From: Chaetorhynchus papuensis
Taxonomy: Eukaryota > Chordata > Aves > Passeriformes > Rhipiduridae
NCBI GenBank assembly: GCA_013396525.1
Contig: VWYX01000907.1
Location: forward strand, 256,849-320,848
Direction: 5' to 3'
Length of the DNA stretch: 64,000 nucleotides
Under the pieces are notes generated by a model, which made no database searches, was not told the origin of the DNA, and saw nothing but the letters and a program-made list of their open reading frames with translations. Below, piece after piece: positions 22,020 to 33,556 of this stretch. Numbering within the stretch: position 1 is the stretch's first letter; every line of letters starts with the position of its first letter. The position numbers and the translations under genes were made by a program.

Positions 22020-22200
22020 GGCCTAATGCAGAATCTCCATCTATAATCCAATTAGCTGCTCCCTTTTCTTTCCAGCCTAAGAGTCACTCGACAAACGAGT
22101 GCTTTGAACATCATTCGCTTTATCATCGTTACAAAATCCGGCGCTCTGATAACAATTGTCTTCACATTTGCCAGAGAAAAGCTAATTAGAGCACAAGGGT
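22020..22200. promoter_or_regulatory. Candidate conserved non-coding element
   Basis: Repeat-free block with homeodomain-type cores (CAATTAGC near 22050, GCTAATTAGAG near 22181) and a perfect 6-bp stem CACTCG/CGAGTG. It looks like conserved enhancer DNA, but conservation cannot be tested here. Confidence 0.3.
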
Positions 22201-22431
22201 GGCTTCCCGTTTCAGCCTCCAACTTCTCCTCCCCTGTGTGGAGGACAGCAGCAGTGCATACTATGGCTCGTTAGGAGCAGCCCAGATGTGTCCTCCAGCA
22301 GATGTGAAACTGCTTTCACCCACCAGAAGATGGGGACATGAGGGGACAGCAGATGCAGAAATCTTTCATCCAGAACAGCCTGTGCACCAGGCAGCCGCAC
22401 CAGTGCTCTAGAACTCCCTAATTTCCACACT

Positions 22432-22497
22432 GAGCTGGATGAGATGATCCTCGTGGGTCCATTCCGACTCAGGATATTCTGTGGTTCTATGGTTGTA
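22432..22497 (+). repeat. CR1 LINE 3'-end fragment
   Basis: The CR1 tail: GATGATCCTCGTGGGTCCAT followed by ACTCAGGATATTCTGTGGTT. Orientation +. Confidence 0.75.
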
Positions 22498-24464
22498 AAT
22501 CGAGGCCAAGAGAGGGACTACCTTTGCTGGCCCTGTGTTAGCAGTGTGCTAGACAGACAAAACCTGGCAGAGGACAAAACAGCAGGCAACTGGCAAGAGC
22601 ACAGCCAGGGTGAGAACCCACAGGTCTGGGCACTCTCCAGCTCCTGTGTGCCAATTTTGGATATTTAACCAATTGCTTAAGATTGTTCCCAGGTTGATGG
22701 AGGGCTCAGCTGGAAATCAGGAGGCCTTGGGTCCATTCCCAGCCCTGCCACTTTCTTGGTGCATGACCTTGATCCACTTCCTCTCTGCCTTCCCATTTTC
22801 CCTGTCTATAAAATAGATGTGGTAATTCATGGAGTGCTTTGGGATCAGGGACTGAAGAGATCTCTCTGAGGCGAACGGCCATCATTAAATTGCACAAGCA
22901 ATTGCAGTAACAGGACTGCTGAGCTGTTTGTGCATCTAGAGCCTTAAAATCAGATGCTGAGGTCCCTGAAGTGATGCTGTGGGTCTGCAGTTGTGTCCAA
23001 AGCAGAACACAGCATGGAACAGTGCTCTCCCAGGGTCTGGGGCTGAATGAGCACAGCACACTTGTTGAAGGAGAACAGAACTGACCATTACTTTCTAGTC
23101 CATGCTACATGAATGACCTTACCTGCATCTTAAAGCTCAGGTGAGAGGTTCAAGAGCCGTGATGCTTGTGGTAAATGGGCTGCCAACAACCAAGTAGTGA
23201 AGGATAAGACTCCAGACAACAGGCTGGATGGTTGTCACTACATGTGTGTGCAGAAGATGATTTAAGGAACCAAATGGGAGTTTATTTATTCCTCACCAGA
23301 AGACTTCAGTTTGGGTTGGGCTGTCTGACGCGACTGATCTTTCCTCAGACATTTCTTCCATCCCCACTTCCACCTCCTGTGGCAGTGCCCACCACCAGCA
23401 GCCTCTGAGGAAACGCTGCTGCTGCTCATCTGGGGTAACACATTGGAGGGGAGTTTTTGTATTTGTCACTGGGCAAAACTCTACGTGTGCCCCAAGGGAA
23501 AGTGAGTCACCCAAACATAAGCCCACCATGTATGGTTTCTGTCACCCCCACTCCTTGGGTTTTATAAGACTACAGAGCAACAGAGGGGAGAAAAGGAGGG
23601 AGGAGGAGGGCATTTAGTGATGCTTTATCAGATGCTTCTAATGATTATAATTAAGCACTCTGAGCTGAAAGAGAAGCAGAAAGAATCGCTCTATCCAGAT
23701 GGTACATGAACTGCTTTGCAAACCAATATGAACAATGTCACCCCGACCACATTCAGCCCACAGGAGTGCCAGTAATGGGAACACCTGAGAAGAAAATTGC
23801 AGAAGGATGTGGTCACATTTTAGATTGTGTATTATGCGCTGAAGGGGGAAAAAAACAACCCTGGGTTAAAAGGACTTTTTATTTGCAGAGTGAAGTGCTC
23901 AGATGTTAAGAAATGCCATCATTAAGATTTCCTGCGCCATTTTATTTCGGTCCCCTTGTGCAAGTACATTGCGATTGTCTCTAATTACAAGTTCGCATGC
24001 TATTTTTTCCATTCAGTGCACAGAATGGACTTTGCTCAGCTTACAAGCAGCTACTCAGAAGTATGTTTTTATTTTCTCATTCTTTCAACCAGGTTACCAT
24101 ACTTTATTAACTGTTCAAGAGCTCTCAGCCTGCTCTGAAAATGAAATGAAAAATTCCCTGCAAAGCTTTTGCAGGCTATTGAACGTTACAGTTGGAGAAT
24201 GATGAACAAATCTCCATTCACACTGCCCTGCATGGCAGGGCAGTGTGGTCCTCCCTAATTTGAACCACAGAAACATTATGGCCACTGGGTTTTGAGTGCT
24301 TGAAGGACAGCAGAAGGTCTAGTTCAGGCAGACAGTGGTCTACTGGAAAAAACCCTGTCTGTGCCCTGCAGCATGAAGAGCCCTTGGGAGAATTAATGCT
24401 TGGCTTCACTCTAAATCTGTAGGTGAAATGTTGTGAGCAACAACAATGGAGTGTGCCTAAAGAG

Positions 24465-24930
24465 GGGAAATGGAGCTGGGGAAGGGTCTGGAGCACAAGT
24501 CTGATGGGGAGCGGCTGAGGGAGCTGGGAAAGGGGCTCAGNNNNNNNNNNNNNNNNNNNNNNNNNNNNNNNNNNNNNNNNNNNNNNNNNNNNNNNNNNNN
24601 NNNNNNNNNNNNNNNNNNNNNNNNNNNNNNNNNNNNNNNNNNNNNNNNNNNNNNNNNNNNNNNNNNNNNNNNNNNNNNNNNNNNNNNNNNNNNNNNNNNN
24701 NNNNNNTAAATTGGATATTAGGGAAAATTTCTTCACCCAAGGAGCTGTCCAGACCTGGCACAAGCTGTCCAGGGCAGTGTTGGAGTCCCCATCCCTGGTG
24801 GGATTTAAAAGCTGCATGGATGTGGCACTTGGGGACATGGGTCAGTGGTGGCCTTGGCTGTCCTGGGGAGTGGTTGGACTCAATGGTATTAGAGGGCTGT
24901 TCCAACCTGAATGATTCAATGATTCTATTT
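24465..24930 (+). repeat. CR1 LINE, interrupted by assembly gap
   Basis: The left part (24465-24540) has GGAGCGGCTGAGGGAGCTGG. The right part (24707-24930) has ATTAGGGAAAATTTCTTCAC, then CCAACCTGAATGATTCAATG and a terminal GATTCTATT. Same subfamily as 5830-6391. Confidence 0.88.
24541..24706. other. Assembly gap (166 N)
   Basis: Run of N in the middle of a CR1 copy. By comparison with the intact copy at 5830-6391, the missing part should be CR1 reverse transcriptase 3' sequence. Confidence 0.99.
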
Positions 24931-25130
24931 ATATATGAGGCTTTCACAGTCTTACTGCCCTCTCAGAGATGAGTTTTCCCTCTGCACACTCCCCACACTG
25001 TAACTGCTGAGCGGACTCATTACATTTCACCAAAGCCCTGATCCCTGATGGCATTCCCCCAACACCTGCAGCCTTCCCAGGACTTTTTAAACACTTCATT
25101 GGATGCAGCAGCAAAATGGGGATCACTTAC

Positions 25131-25256
25131 CAGTCTGTGCCCTCTGCCAAATACCTGGGCTGGGGCCCCATGGGTTGTGGAGTCTGCAGTTGGTGGCTGA
25201 AGTCAAAGCTGGGGTGTAGGCGGTGAGGCTGGACAGACATGCGCTCTTGGGCCCGC
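25131..25256 (-). CDS. RNF165: RNF165 exon
   Basis: The first G completes Arg (AG|G). Then 41 codons read RAQERMSVQPHRLHPSFDFS, HQLQTPQPMGPQPRYLAEGT and D, with TG of a Trp codon left for the next exon (TDW|DLS). The acceptor CCCCACAG ends at 25257; the donor is GTAAGTG. The conserved RYLAEGTDWDLS junction, read across two exons, confirms the assignment. The bird copy carries a short Met-Gly-Pro-Gln insertion before PRYL compared with the human protein as I remember it. Confidence 0.95.
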
Positions 25257-27209
25257 CTGTGGGGAGGAGAGCAGCAACAGGGTCACACATGGGTGGGCAC
25301 TGGAATTTCTGTCAAGAACCCATGGGGAAACCCCACTGTCTGGGCTTGGGAATAAGTGTCCAAAGCTAAACACTCCAGGCAGGTGTCAGATATGATGGGA
25401 AGGGGAACTCAGGACAGTCGTTCCCTCATGGTCATCACATAGCAATCCATTCTCACCCCCTGTGGCACCCACACATGCTCAGTTTGCAGGAGATGTTGTT
25501 TGCTGGCAGCGTGGAGAGAAAAAGAGGAAACCAAACAACTTCTCAGCAGCTTCATGCAGTTTGCACTATTTTCTTTTTCGCCACAGTCAGCCCCATAAAC
25601 AACATAAGAGATAAAATGTGCCCCTGCTTCAGCCGTTATCCATCATCATAAAGAAGCTGCAGGTTGTCTTGTCTCCCATGCAGCCCAAAAACTCCTGAAG
25701 AACTTCATTCATAACCAGATTACTCAGGAGTGACTGAAAGCAGGATTTACTCTCACTGGCCTTTGCCAACATTTCTTTGGATGATGGACAGGCCAGGCTG
25801 GGTTCCAGCTCCTTCTCCCTCTGCTCTGCTCCCACTGCAGGCAGGGAAAAGAAAGTGGTAGAAAATACAGCAAGGTTTTCTAGAGATTTGAGTCTCATGA
25901 TTATTGCTTATTTGAACTGCTCAGGGGAAGAACACATGCTGCTTGATCAGTGTCCACACTTGGCAAGAGACAAGGTGGATGCACAAGCAGGCTTTGCATT
26001 ACAGACAGACTCATACCCTTCGCTTCCTGACAAGTTACCACTCACCAGTGGAGGCATCACAAAGCAAATCTTCAGAAAAAAAATAGGGCAAATGGAGCAG
26101 GCAGCTGCTAGGTAAATAACTTTTCATGCAGCCACAGATCAGGGGCTTCACTTTCAAAGGCATAACCCATACTCCCATTACTGGGACCTCCTGCCCCACA
26201 CCTGTAAGGGCTCTTACATCCTCCTCCATTGCAGCTGTGCTTTCAGAGACAAGCATGGGGCTGGGCAAGAGGTTCCTGCCTTTTTCCACACCACAGCCCA
26301 CTTTGCAAATACAACACTGACAGCATTTACCAAAGCAGATCCTGCATGGAGTTGTGCTCTGTGCTTTTATTTGAATTCAGCTTATGACTAAGAGATAAAC
26401 ACTCGTATCATCAGTTCCTCAGCCTTGAATATACTTGCTACCCAATTATTTAGCTAATCATTAAATCCACCTAAAATCCAGCTTATGCACAACAAAACAA
26501 TGATGAGAAGAACACACATTTTTCAGACAGAAAGGGCATGGAAAGAAAGGGTTTCCTATCCGTAGCATTCTTTCCAAATGAAGCATCATTGCAAAGTCTC
26601 ATCCTCTGATTCTTGATCCATGGGTACAACCCACAAATAGCTTCCACATGTTTCCAAAAAAAAATCACTCCTCTCTCAAGAAACACAATCAAGACAAGGC
26701 CAGGCATCCATTTCCATCTCTGCTGAGTTACAGTAATTCTCTCTGCATTGTCAGCTCGGTGTGGATTTAGGATGCTTTCTGTGAGCAGACCGTGCTGCAG
26801 GTCAGTGGCATCATTCCCTCACAGAGATGGAAAGCCTGCCTCGACCCCAAGCAGCAAGAAGTCCATTTGTATAACCTGATGAGACAGGCAGACACGGTCT
26901 CTTGCATGGTTTTGGAACAGCAGCTACAAGGATGTAGCTCATGCATGCAGAGACAGGACCCCCTGCAACACCACCAGGATCCTCCTAGGAGTGCCAGTAA
27001 TGGGGCACGCCAGACGAGCACCGCAGGGATCCCCACAGGAACGGCACACCTTCAGGTGCAGCCTGCCCTGCAGCCTCCCTTCTGGTGGATGCATTTTCAG
27101 GCGAGCTTGAGGAGAAAACCCAGTACCACCAGCACCGCCGGGGTTTCGCGGGTGACGTGAGGCTGACGCGGCTCCTCCACATCCTCCGGTGAGAGCGGGA
27201 TCCCCTTAC
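25257..27209 (-). other. RNF165: RNF165 intron, 2.0 kb
   Basis: Donor GTAAGG; acceptor CCCACAG. No CR1 copy. The AT-rich stretch around 26340-26480, with several ATTA cores, resembles conserved non-coding DNA. Confidence 0.85.
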
Positions 27210-27519
27210 CTGGGATGGGGCATGAGCCGGCGGTGCTGCGCCTCGAGGAGCTGCTGCTGGAGGAGGTATTGCTGGTGTAGCGCCTGAGGTAGGAAGGAGG
27301 GCCCGGCGACGTCCTGGAAGGGCAGGGCTGGCACGGGCGCCAGGGGCTGGTGCAGGGGGCCGCTGTGCTGGTGCGCGGGGGCCATGTGGGGAGCCAGCCC
27401 CGGCTGCGGCTGCACCGCGTGAGGCAGGGCGAAGTCGGCGGAGAGCGGGGGCTGGGGACCCAGGTGGAAATGCCGGCAGGAGGTAGCGTGGGCATGCTGA
27501 GACCTTTGAAAGGGAGCAC
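27210..27519 (-). CDS. RNF165: RNF165 second coding exon: Gln/His/Pro-rich N-terminal region
   Basis: The exon begins after CTCTTCCAG with GT, which completes a Gly codon whose first base is in the missing exon 1. It then runs APFQRSQHAHATSCRHFHLG, continues through GLAPHMAPAHQHSG and FLPQALHQQYLLQQQLLEAQ, and ends HRRLMPHPR at the donor GTAAGG. The Gln-rich QQYLLQQQLLEAQHRR helix and the AHQHSG motif are diagnostic of RNF165. The exon is GC-rich, and all three sense frames are open across it; only this one joins the downstream exons. In total the seven exons give 329 residues (human full length is 346), so about 20 N-terminal residues are missing from the window. Confidence 0.95.
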
Positions 27520-27877
27520 CTGGAAGAGAAGAGCACAGCGGTCACGGGCGCCAGCCAGGGCACACCAGCCCCGTGGTTGCCCACCCGTGGCAAAGGTTGG
27601 GCAAACGGCTCTTACTCTCCACTTCCAGAAGGTTCACGAAAAAATACAAATAAAAGAGAACAAGCCAGTTAATGTTGATTACAAGGAAAAAAAAAAAAAA
27701 TTGCTGATTTTGACTAATGGTATTTCTCCTCCAAGAAACATTGGAGCCAAAACATAGATTTGGGTTCAGAGTCTCTTTTTGTCTCCAAGTTGAAGTGTGT
27801 AGTGATGAAAACTGCTTTGAGCTTGTTTTGGCTCTCCTGTCTTAAACAGAAAAAGAACAAAAGTCTTAATAGAGCCT

Positions 27878-28145
27878 GTGGAGGTAGAACAAGGAGTGAT
27901 GGTTTTAACCCAGAAGAGAGGAGATTCAGACTACATGGAAGGAAGACATTTTTGTGCTGAGGGTGGTGAGACCCTGGCACAGACTGCCCAGAAAAGCTGT
28001 GGATGCCTCATCCTTGGAAGTGTTTGAGGCCAGCTTGGATGAGGTTTAGAGCAACCTTGTCTAGTGAGAGATGTCCCTGCCCATGGCATTGGGATTGGAC
28101 TAGATGACCTTTCAAGGTCTCTTCCAACCCAAACCATTCTATGAT
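27878..28145 (+). repeat. CR1 LINE 3'-end fragment
   Basis: From GAGAGGAGATTCAGACTACA through GAGACCCTGGCACAG to CCAACCCAAACCATTCTATG. Orientation +. Confidence 0.9.
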
Positions 28146-28149
28146 ATAC

Positions 28150-30785
28150 ACTCAACACTTAAGGAAATAAACAACAAAACCTGTTTTCTAAAACATTTGG
28201 GGTTTGGATATTATCTCACTGAAGTTTTGAATGTTTTCCCTGAATTGCAGACTTTCCCTGCAAGTCATTTCTTTGCCTCTCTAAAAATGTCTCACAGGCA
28301 AGGAAATAATCTCTGCTCTAGAAAGTTGCCTCACACTGACTTCAGGACGTGAATGAGACAACTTCCACCCCTGAGAGCAGGGATGAAGGCCCTGTTTGAT
28401 TGCTGGGATCCTTCGACAGCCTGTCCTCATGAGCTGCTCGCAGGGAGAGAGCAGCTGCTGGAAACACAACAGGGACTGCTATGAGACCAGTCCTGAAGCT
28501 GATGGGAATGAGGAAGAAATGAGGTGTGAAACATATCCGTAGCGGCGGAGTTTTGCAAAACATCTGGCACTGGCTTGCACCTTGCTCAAGATCCTCGCTT
28601 GGACGGGCCCTTGGCCCAATCCAGAGTGTTAATTTCTGCATTCCTGGAGCATTTACAGGAATCACCCAAAACTTTTGACTCTTAAACTAGGGAAAGAGTC
28701 AGCTCAGAGATGAAGGATGAGACTCAAGTGAGAGATGCCTCTTTGCTGAGGATCAGCCCCAGGATGGGGCACCCACCCTTTTATAGCCTTTTGAACACCC
28801 CGTCTTCCTCTTTCTGTTTCAATCTTTGTGAATGGTACAAAATATCCCGGAACAACAGCACCAAGAGACACCACATCATCCCAAAGCACAAGCATGTACA
28901 TCATGCCTTCTTCACCCAGATCCCTTCTGCTCACATCTCCCTGCCAGGCAGGGCCAGCCTATCACAGCAGCACAGGGAGTCCCAAGCGCTCTCTGCTCAT
29001 GTCCATGTGGAAACAGGAGAGGCACACAGCAAGCCAGATGCCAGCAGGAGAAACAACAGGAGAGGGCCTATCAGAAATGGATGGTTTGCAAAGCTGTGCA
29101 TAATTACACACAGCATTTCTTAAATACAAACTAATCCTCCATAGTGCCCCTCCGAGAGAGAGCAGGTTACACAATACACGCCACCCACAGCAGCGCTTCC
29201 TGAGGTGATAATTTCCCCTGCTGTCAGATAACAGCATGATTCTACCACGATATTAATTAATACCAGAGGTGGTGGGATCAGACCTGCTGTTCCTCAATGA
29301 CAGAGCTGCAAACCCAGGCCAAAGAGCCATTCATATACCCCGTTCCCCTGCAGGTTGTATTTGTTGCTGGCAACCTGGCCCAAATTCACCACAAACAGGT
29401 AAAGGCTGGGTAATGAAATGGAGATCCTGCATTTCCCTGGCCCAGGGCTGAAGGGAATTGTGAGGGGAAGCCTCCTGACCGCTGTGTTTGCTTGGTACTT
29501 GCCATGCAACTCACAGTGAATTGCTCAGCCTCTGATGGCCACGTGTGCTCCCAGTGGAAAACTGCTGCAGCAGGTCACAGGTGAGCCACAGTGCACCCCG
29601 AGGCCTTCACGGGGCCTGAAGACAAGGTCTGAGGGCAGGTAAAAGTGCTAAACCCCCCACACACACCAACCTGTGCCAGCGGGCTGCAGTTCAGCTGTGT
29701 TTCAGACAGAAATGTCTTCGGGCGATACAAGACAGCGAAGCTCAGTGATACTCCCCCACATTTCCCGGGACACGTTCTCTAGCACACAAGTACAGCAGAG
29801 AAAGCCTGTCTCTCATCTCCTGTGACTCTCTTGTCTCTTGATGCCTGGTGTAACCTCAGCCAGCAATTTCCAGCTTTTGCTGGGTCTTGGGAACCCTTAA
29901 TCTGATTTAGTTAAGTGTCTGCAGGGCCTTTGATGCCAGAGCCACGGTGAACTAGAGAGCACCAGGTGGGCAGATCAGCCAGTCATGTTTTTGATTTGGA
30001 TTTTGCTTCCCATACAAAGGCAGTCCTTGGGAGGAACTCGGTCACACACTTTCCCAAGGCCCAGAACACGCAAACTTTATCTGTGATATGTGTGCAGGAA
30101 GATACGCAGAGCTAACATATCTGAAAGCAAAAGCCCAGCCCATTTTGTTTTGGTACCGAGTTAATCTGCCTTCTCTTCAGGAGCTAATTAATTAAATAAA
30201 GCATTTTTCAGTATTTTTTGCTAGTACCTACTGGTGCAGTGATGCATTTCTCTTCATAGGTATAACACCATCAAGATGTGACTGGGACCATAGGATTAAA
30301 TAAAACCCATCAATTTGTCTTAACATAACACACTACCCTGTGTAGTAATTGTTCATTCTCTACAACTAATCCAATTGCTGATGAGGATTTTTACAGCAAA
30401 GCAAAGACTTTGGGGAATACTTCAGCAATCCTATGCTTATTAGCAGTTATCCAATCACACTGCTGGCATAACCAAGCCAGCCTGCAAAACAAAGAACCAG
30501 TCCTCACTAAGCAGGGTGCTGGTGAACCCCAGAAAGCCCTGACAAATAACAGCTCAAAACATTTTTAAGTTAGTTATTTTTGAGTTTACCCTCTCCTGCT
30601 CATTGCATCTAGATGCAAAGGGCCCTGGTGGGGACTGCTTTCCAAGTCCACATTTTTGGTCTCATGTACATGAGGTAAATACAGTGCTGCCCTCCAAACA
30701 TGAGCTGAGCATCCTTGTCCAGGTAGCTCGCCCCAATCAACACCAAAAGCAGGCACTGATCCCTTTGAATTCCACATTAGCAGTG
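28150..30785. other. Intronic DNA without recognised gene or repeat
   Basis: About 2.6 kb free of CR1. The part at 30060-30480 is AT-rich with TAATTAATTAAATAAAG near 30185 and could be conserved regulatory DNA. Nothing else was recognised. Confidence 0.5.
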
Positions 30786-31150
30786 TCAGAGAGTCGCAGG
30801 ATTGTTAAAGTTGGAAAAATCCTCTGAGATCAGTGAGTCCACACCCTCTAAGACCAGCAAGTCCATTAACCCAGAGCCATTGTGTTCACCACTAAACCAC
30901 GTCCCCAGGTGCCACATTCACATGACTATGAACACTTCCAGAAGTGGGGACTCCATCACTTCCCTGAATGCCTCTTCCAAAACCTGACCACACTTTCTGT
31001 GAAGAAACTTTTCCCAATACCCAACCTAAACCTCCCCTGGAACAGTACAAGGCCATTTCCTCTCATCCTGCCCCTGTTCCCTGGGAGCAGAGCCCGACCC
31101 CCATCTGGCTGCCCCCTCCTGTCAGGGAGTTGTACAGAGATAAAAAGTCT
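30786..31150 (-). repeat. CR1 LINE 3' fragment
   Basis: The + strand reads AAAGTTGGAAAAATCCTCTG, then ACCACGTCCCCAGGTGCCAC and TGTCAGGGAGTTGTACAGAG, the reverse complement of the CR1 3' part. Confidence 0.9.
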
Positions 31151-31751
31151 GTCAGTGATTACTTTGCTAGCACATCTTCTCCCTCTTTTCCAAGCCTCAA
31201 GTGTGGTCCTAGACCACATTTGCCTAGAAACCAACAAGCATAAACATTGCCTATAAGATACTTCAAGAAAATTGGATTCCTGGATTTAATCTGCTTTTTG
31301 CCTGGGTAGCAATGTCTGCCACAGCAGAGACTAATCCATGACTAAAACCAAGCCCTGATTTCCATTCCAGCTTTTGTTTTCACTCCCCAGTGCGAGGGCA
31401 GAGCTGACATTTTCATTAGCCAAGCTTTGAGGACATTTCCACAGCAAAGAAAATGAGGATATAAAGTGTGCCCATCATGCTCCAGAGCCACTAATTGCAT
31501 CCCCCACCATCCTGTTCCCATCACCTGTCCAGTGGTGCCTGCATGAAGGCAACGTTGCTCTGGATCAGCAAGGCAGAGACCTTCTCTCAGCTAAATGAAC
31601 TCAAGTTTTGGTCCTCATCCCATAGAAAGATTCTCCTCCTTCATTGGGATACTTTGATTTTGCAGGAAGAGAGATTAGCCAGATCCTGGGTGCTTTTTAT
31701 GGCTTACCCTCCATGTCCAAACACTTGCCTTCTCCAGCCCAGAAGGCAATC

Positions 31752-31990
31752 ACAAAATCCCATAATTAAGGTTGGAAGGACCACTGGAGACCATCTAATC
31801 CAGTCCTCCTGCTCAGGCAGGGTCCTTGAGCACTTTACTCAGGAATGTGCCCAGCTTTTCAATATTTCCAGGGAAGATATTCAGGGGAATCCACAGAGGC
31901 AATGAGGTCCTCATTGCTCGTGGCCCCTTGAGTAGTTCCAGTTGCTCCTGTCTGGAGCAGTGGAGGACTGATTTCTCTGGGATCACTGTG
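31752..31990 (-). repeat. CR1 LINE fragment of an older subfamily
   Basis: It starts CACAAAATCCCATAATTAAG then GTTGGAAGGACCACTGGAGA and CCTGCTCAGGCAGGGTCC. This form (with the CTGCTCAGGCAGGGTC block) differs from the other copies in the window and is more diverged. Confidence 0.75.
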
Positions 31991-32879
31991 AGGCTGCCCA
32001 CCAGCCAAAAATCATTTCCTTGTCCTGATGGTGCTTCCTTTCATTTAAATGCTGTTGCTATAGCAGATGATGACAGCTCAGAGCACCATCGGATCAGCAG
32101 CTCTGAGATGAGCGATGCATCACATCTGTGTCAGCAAAGCAGGTGACTTACTCCAGTTTGGGGCAGTTCTCCTTTAACAGGTTGAGGCCAAATGTCCTAA
32201 AAATGCCCCCAGATGCCCACACAGCCACCTAAGCTCCCAGCTTGGACCACCCTTGTTGCCCCACACCTGCCTGGCCTCAGCTAGGCCACAAAGACAGGTA
32301 ATGCCTGAATCTAGATAACCCAGGTCTAAAAGGTGCCTTGCAAGTCTCAAAGTTTGTGGTAACACATGGAGGCAAAGACAGGATCTGCTGGAGAAGTGAA
32401 CCATGTCTTGGGCAAGCCAGGCTATCTGTGGGGTGAGAAAGAGGAGCTATGTGGTTCTCTGATACAGCTGGGGACAGGTCTGCCCCAAGAGAAGGTATGG
32501 CATGTTGTGATGGTGTAGAATCATGAGGCCAGGGATGCCTTTGGGTGAGCACCAGCAACATCTCCTTGCCTTGTGTGATGCTCTGACAGCTGCTGCATCC
32601 ACTCTCCCTCAGCATCTTCCATCGCATCCTAGAGCCAAGGTCAGCACCAGGGATCAACAGGTGGAGAATCAGTACTTCGGTGATTCCAGCCACTGTCAGA
32701 ACATGAGTGTGGATCAGTGGCTGCCCCAGCTGGCCTGGCTCTCCTCTGCTGCTGTGACAGATGCTGCAGCTTCACCCTGAGATGCTGAAAACCTGCTGTG
32801 GAGATGGGTCTGTGTGGCATCCCACTGCTCTGGGCCTCTACAGCCTGCAGTATTCCCTACAGGTACACAGTTCTGCAGT

Positions 32880-33412
32880 CACACAATCATGGAATGGTTT
32901 GGGTTGGAAGGAGTCTTTGAAGGTCATCTAGTTCCAGGGACATCTTCCACTATTCCAGGTTCCTCCAAGCCCCATCCAGCCTTGGACACTGCCAGGAATG
33001 GGGCCTCCACAGCTTCTCTTGGCACCCTGTGCCAGTGCTTCACCACCCTCTCACAAAAGAATTTCTTCCTAATATCTAATCTAAACCTACTTTCTTCCAA
33101 TTTGAAGCCATTCCCCCTTGTCCTGTCACTCCAGGCTCTTGCAAATAGTCTGGCCCCATCTTTCCTGTAGGTTCCCTCCAGGTACTGGAAGGGAATGAGG
33201 TCGCAATGAGGTCACCCCAAAGCCGCCTCATTTCCAGGCTGAGCAATCTCAATTCTCCAAGCCTTTACTCATAACAGAGGTGCTCCATCCCTCTGACCAT
33301 CTTGGTGGCCTTCTCTGGACTGGCTCCAACAAGTCCAGGTCCTCCCTGTGCTGGGGACCCCAGAGCTGGAGGCAGCTCTCACCTGAGTGGGGCAGAGGGG
33401 CAGAATCACCTC
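32880..33412 (-). repeat. CR1 LINE, long 3' fragment
   Basis: 530 bases from AATCATGGAATGGTTTGGGT through CTAATATCTAATCTAAACCT to GTGGCCTTCTCTGGACTGGC and GGGGACCCCAGAGCTGGAGG, in - orientation. It covers the tail and part of the reverse transcriptase frame. Confidence 0.92.
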
Positions 33413-33458
33413 CACGATGCCACAGCCTCTCAGAATCATTTAACACCATGGAATACAA

Positions 33459-33556
33459 TAACAGAATCGTTTGGGTTGGAAAAGCCCTCTCACATCATCG
33501 AGTCCAAGTGAGCACTGCCAAGCCCACTGCTAAACCACATCCCCAACCTGCACAAG
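33459..33556 (-). repeat. CR1 LINE 3'-end fragment
   Basis: ACAGAATCGTTTGGGTTGGA and CACATCATCGAGTCCAAGTG followed by ACTGCTAAACCACATCCCC; a second, truncated copy next to the previous one. Confidence 0.85.

Larger units (their letters stand above)
20920..25130 (-). other. RNF165: RNF165 intron, 4.2 kb
   Basis: Donor GTAAGTGATC; acceptor CCCACAG. It holds CR1 copies at 21506-21715, 22432-22497 and 24465-24930 (the last broken by an N gap). It also holds repeat-free AT-rich blocks at 22020-22200 and 23600-24210 that look like conserved non-coding DNA. Confidence 0.85.
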
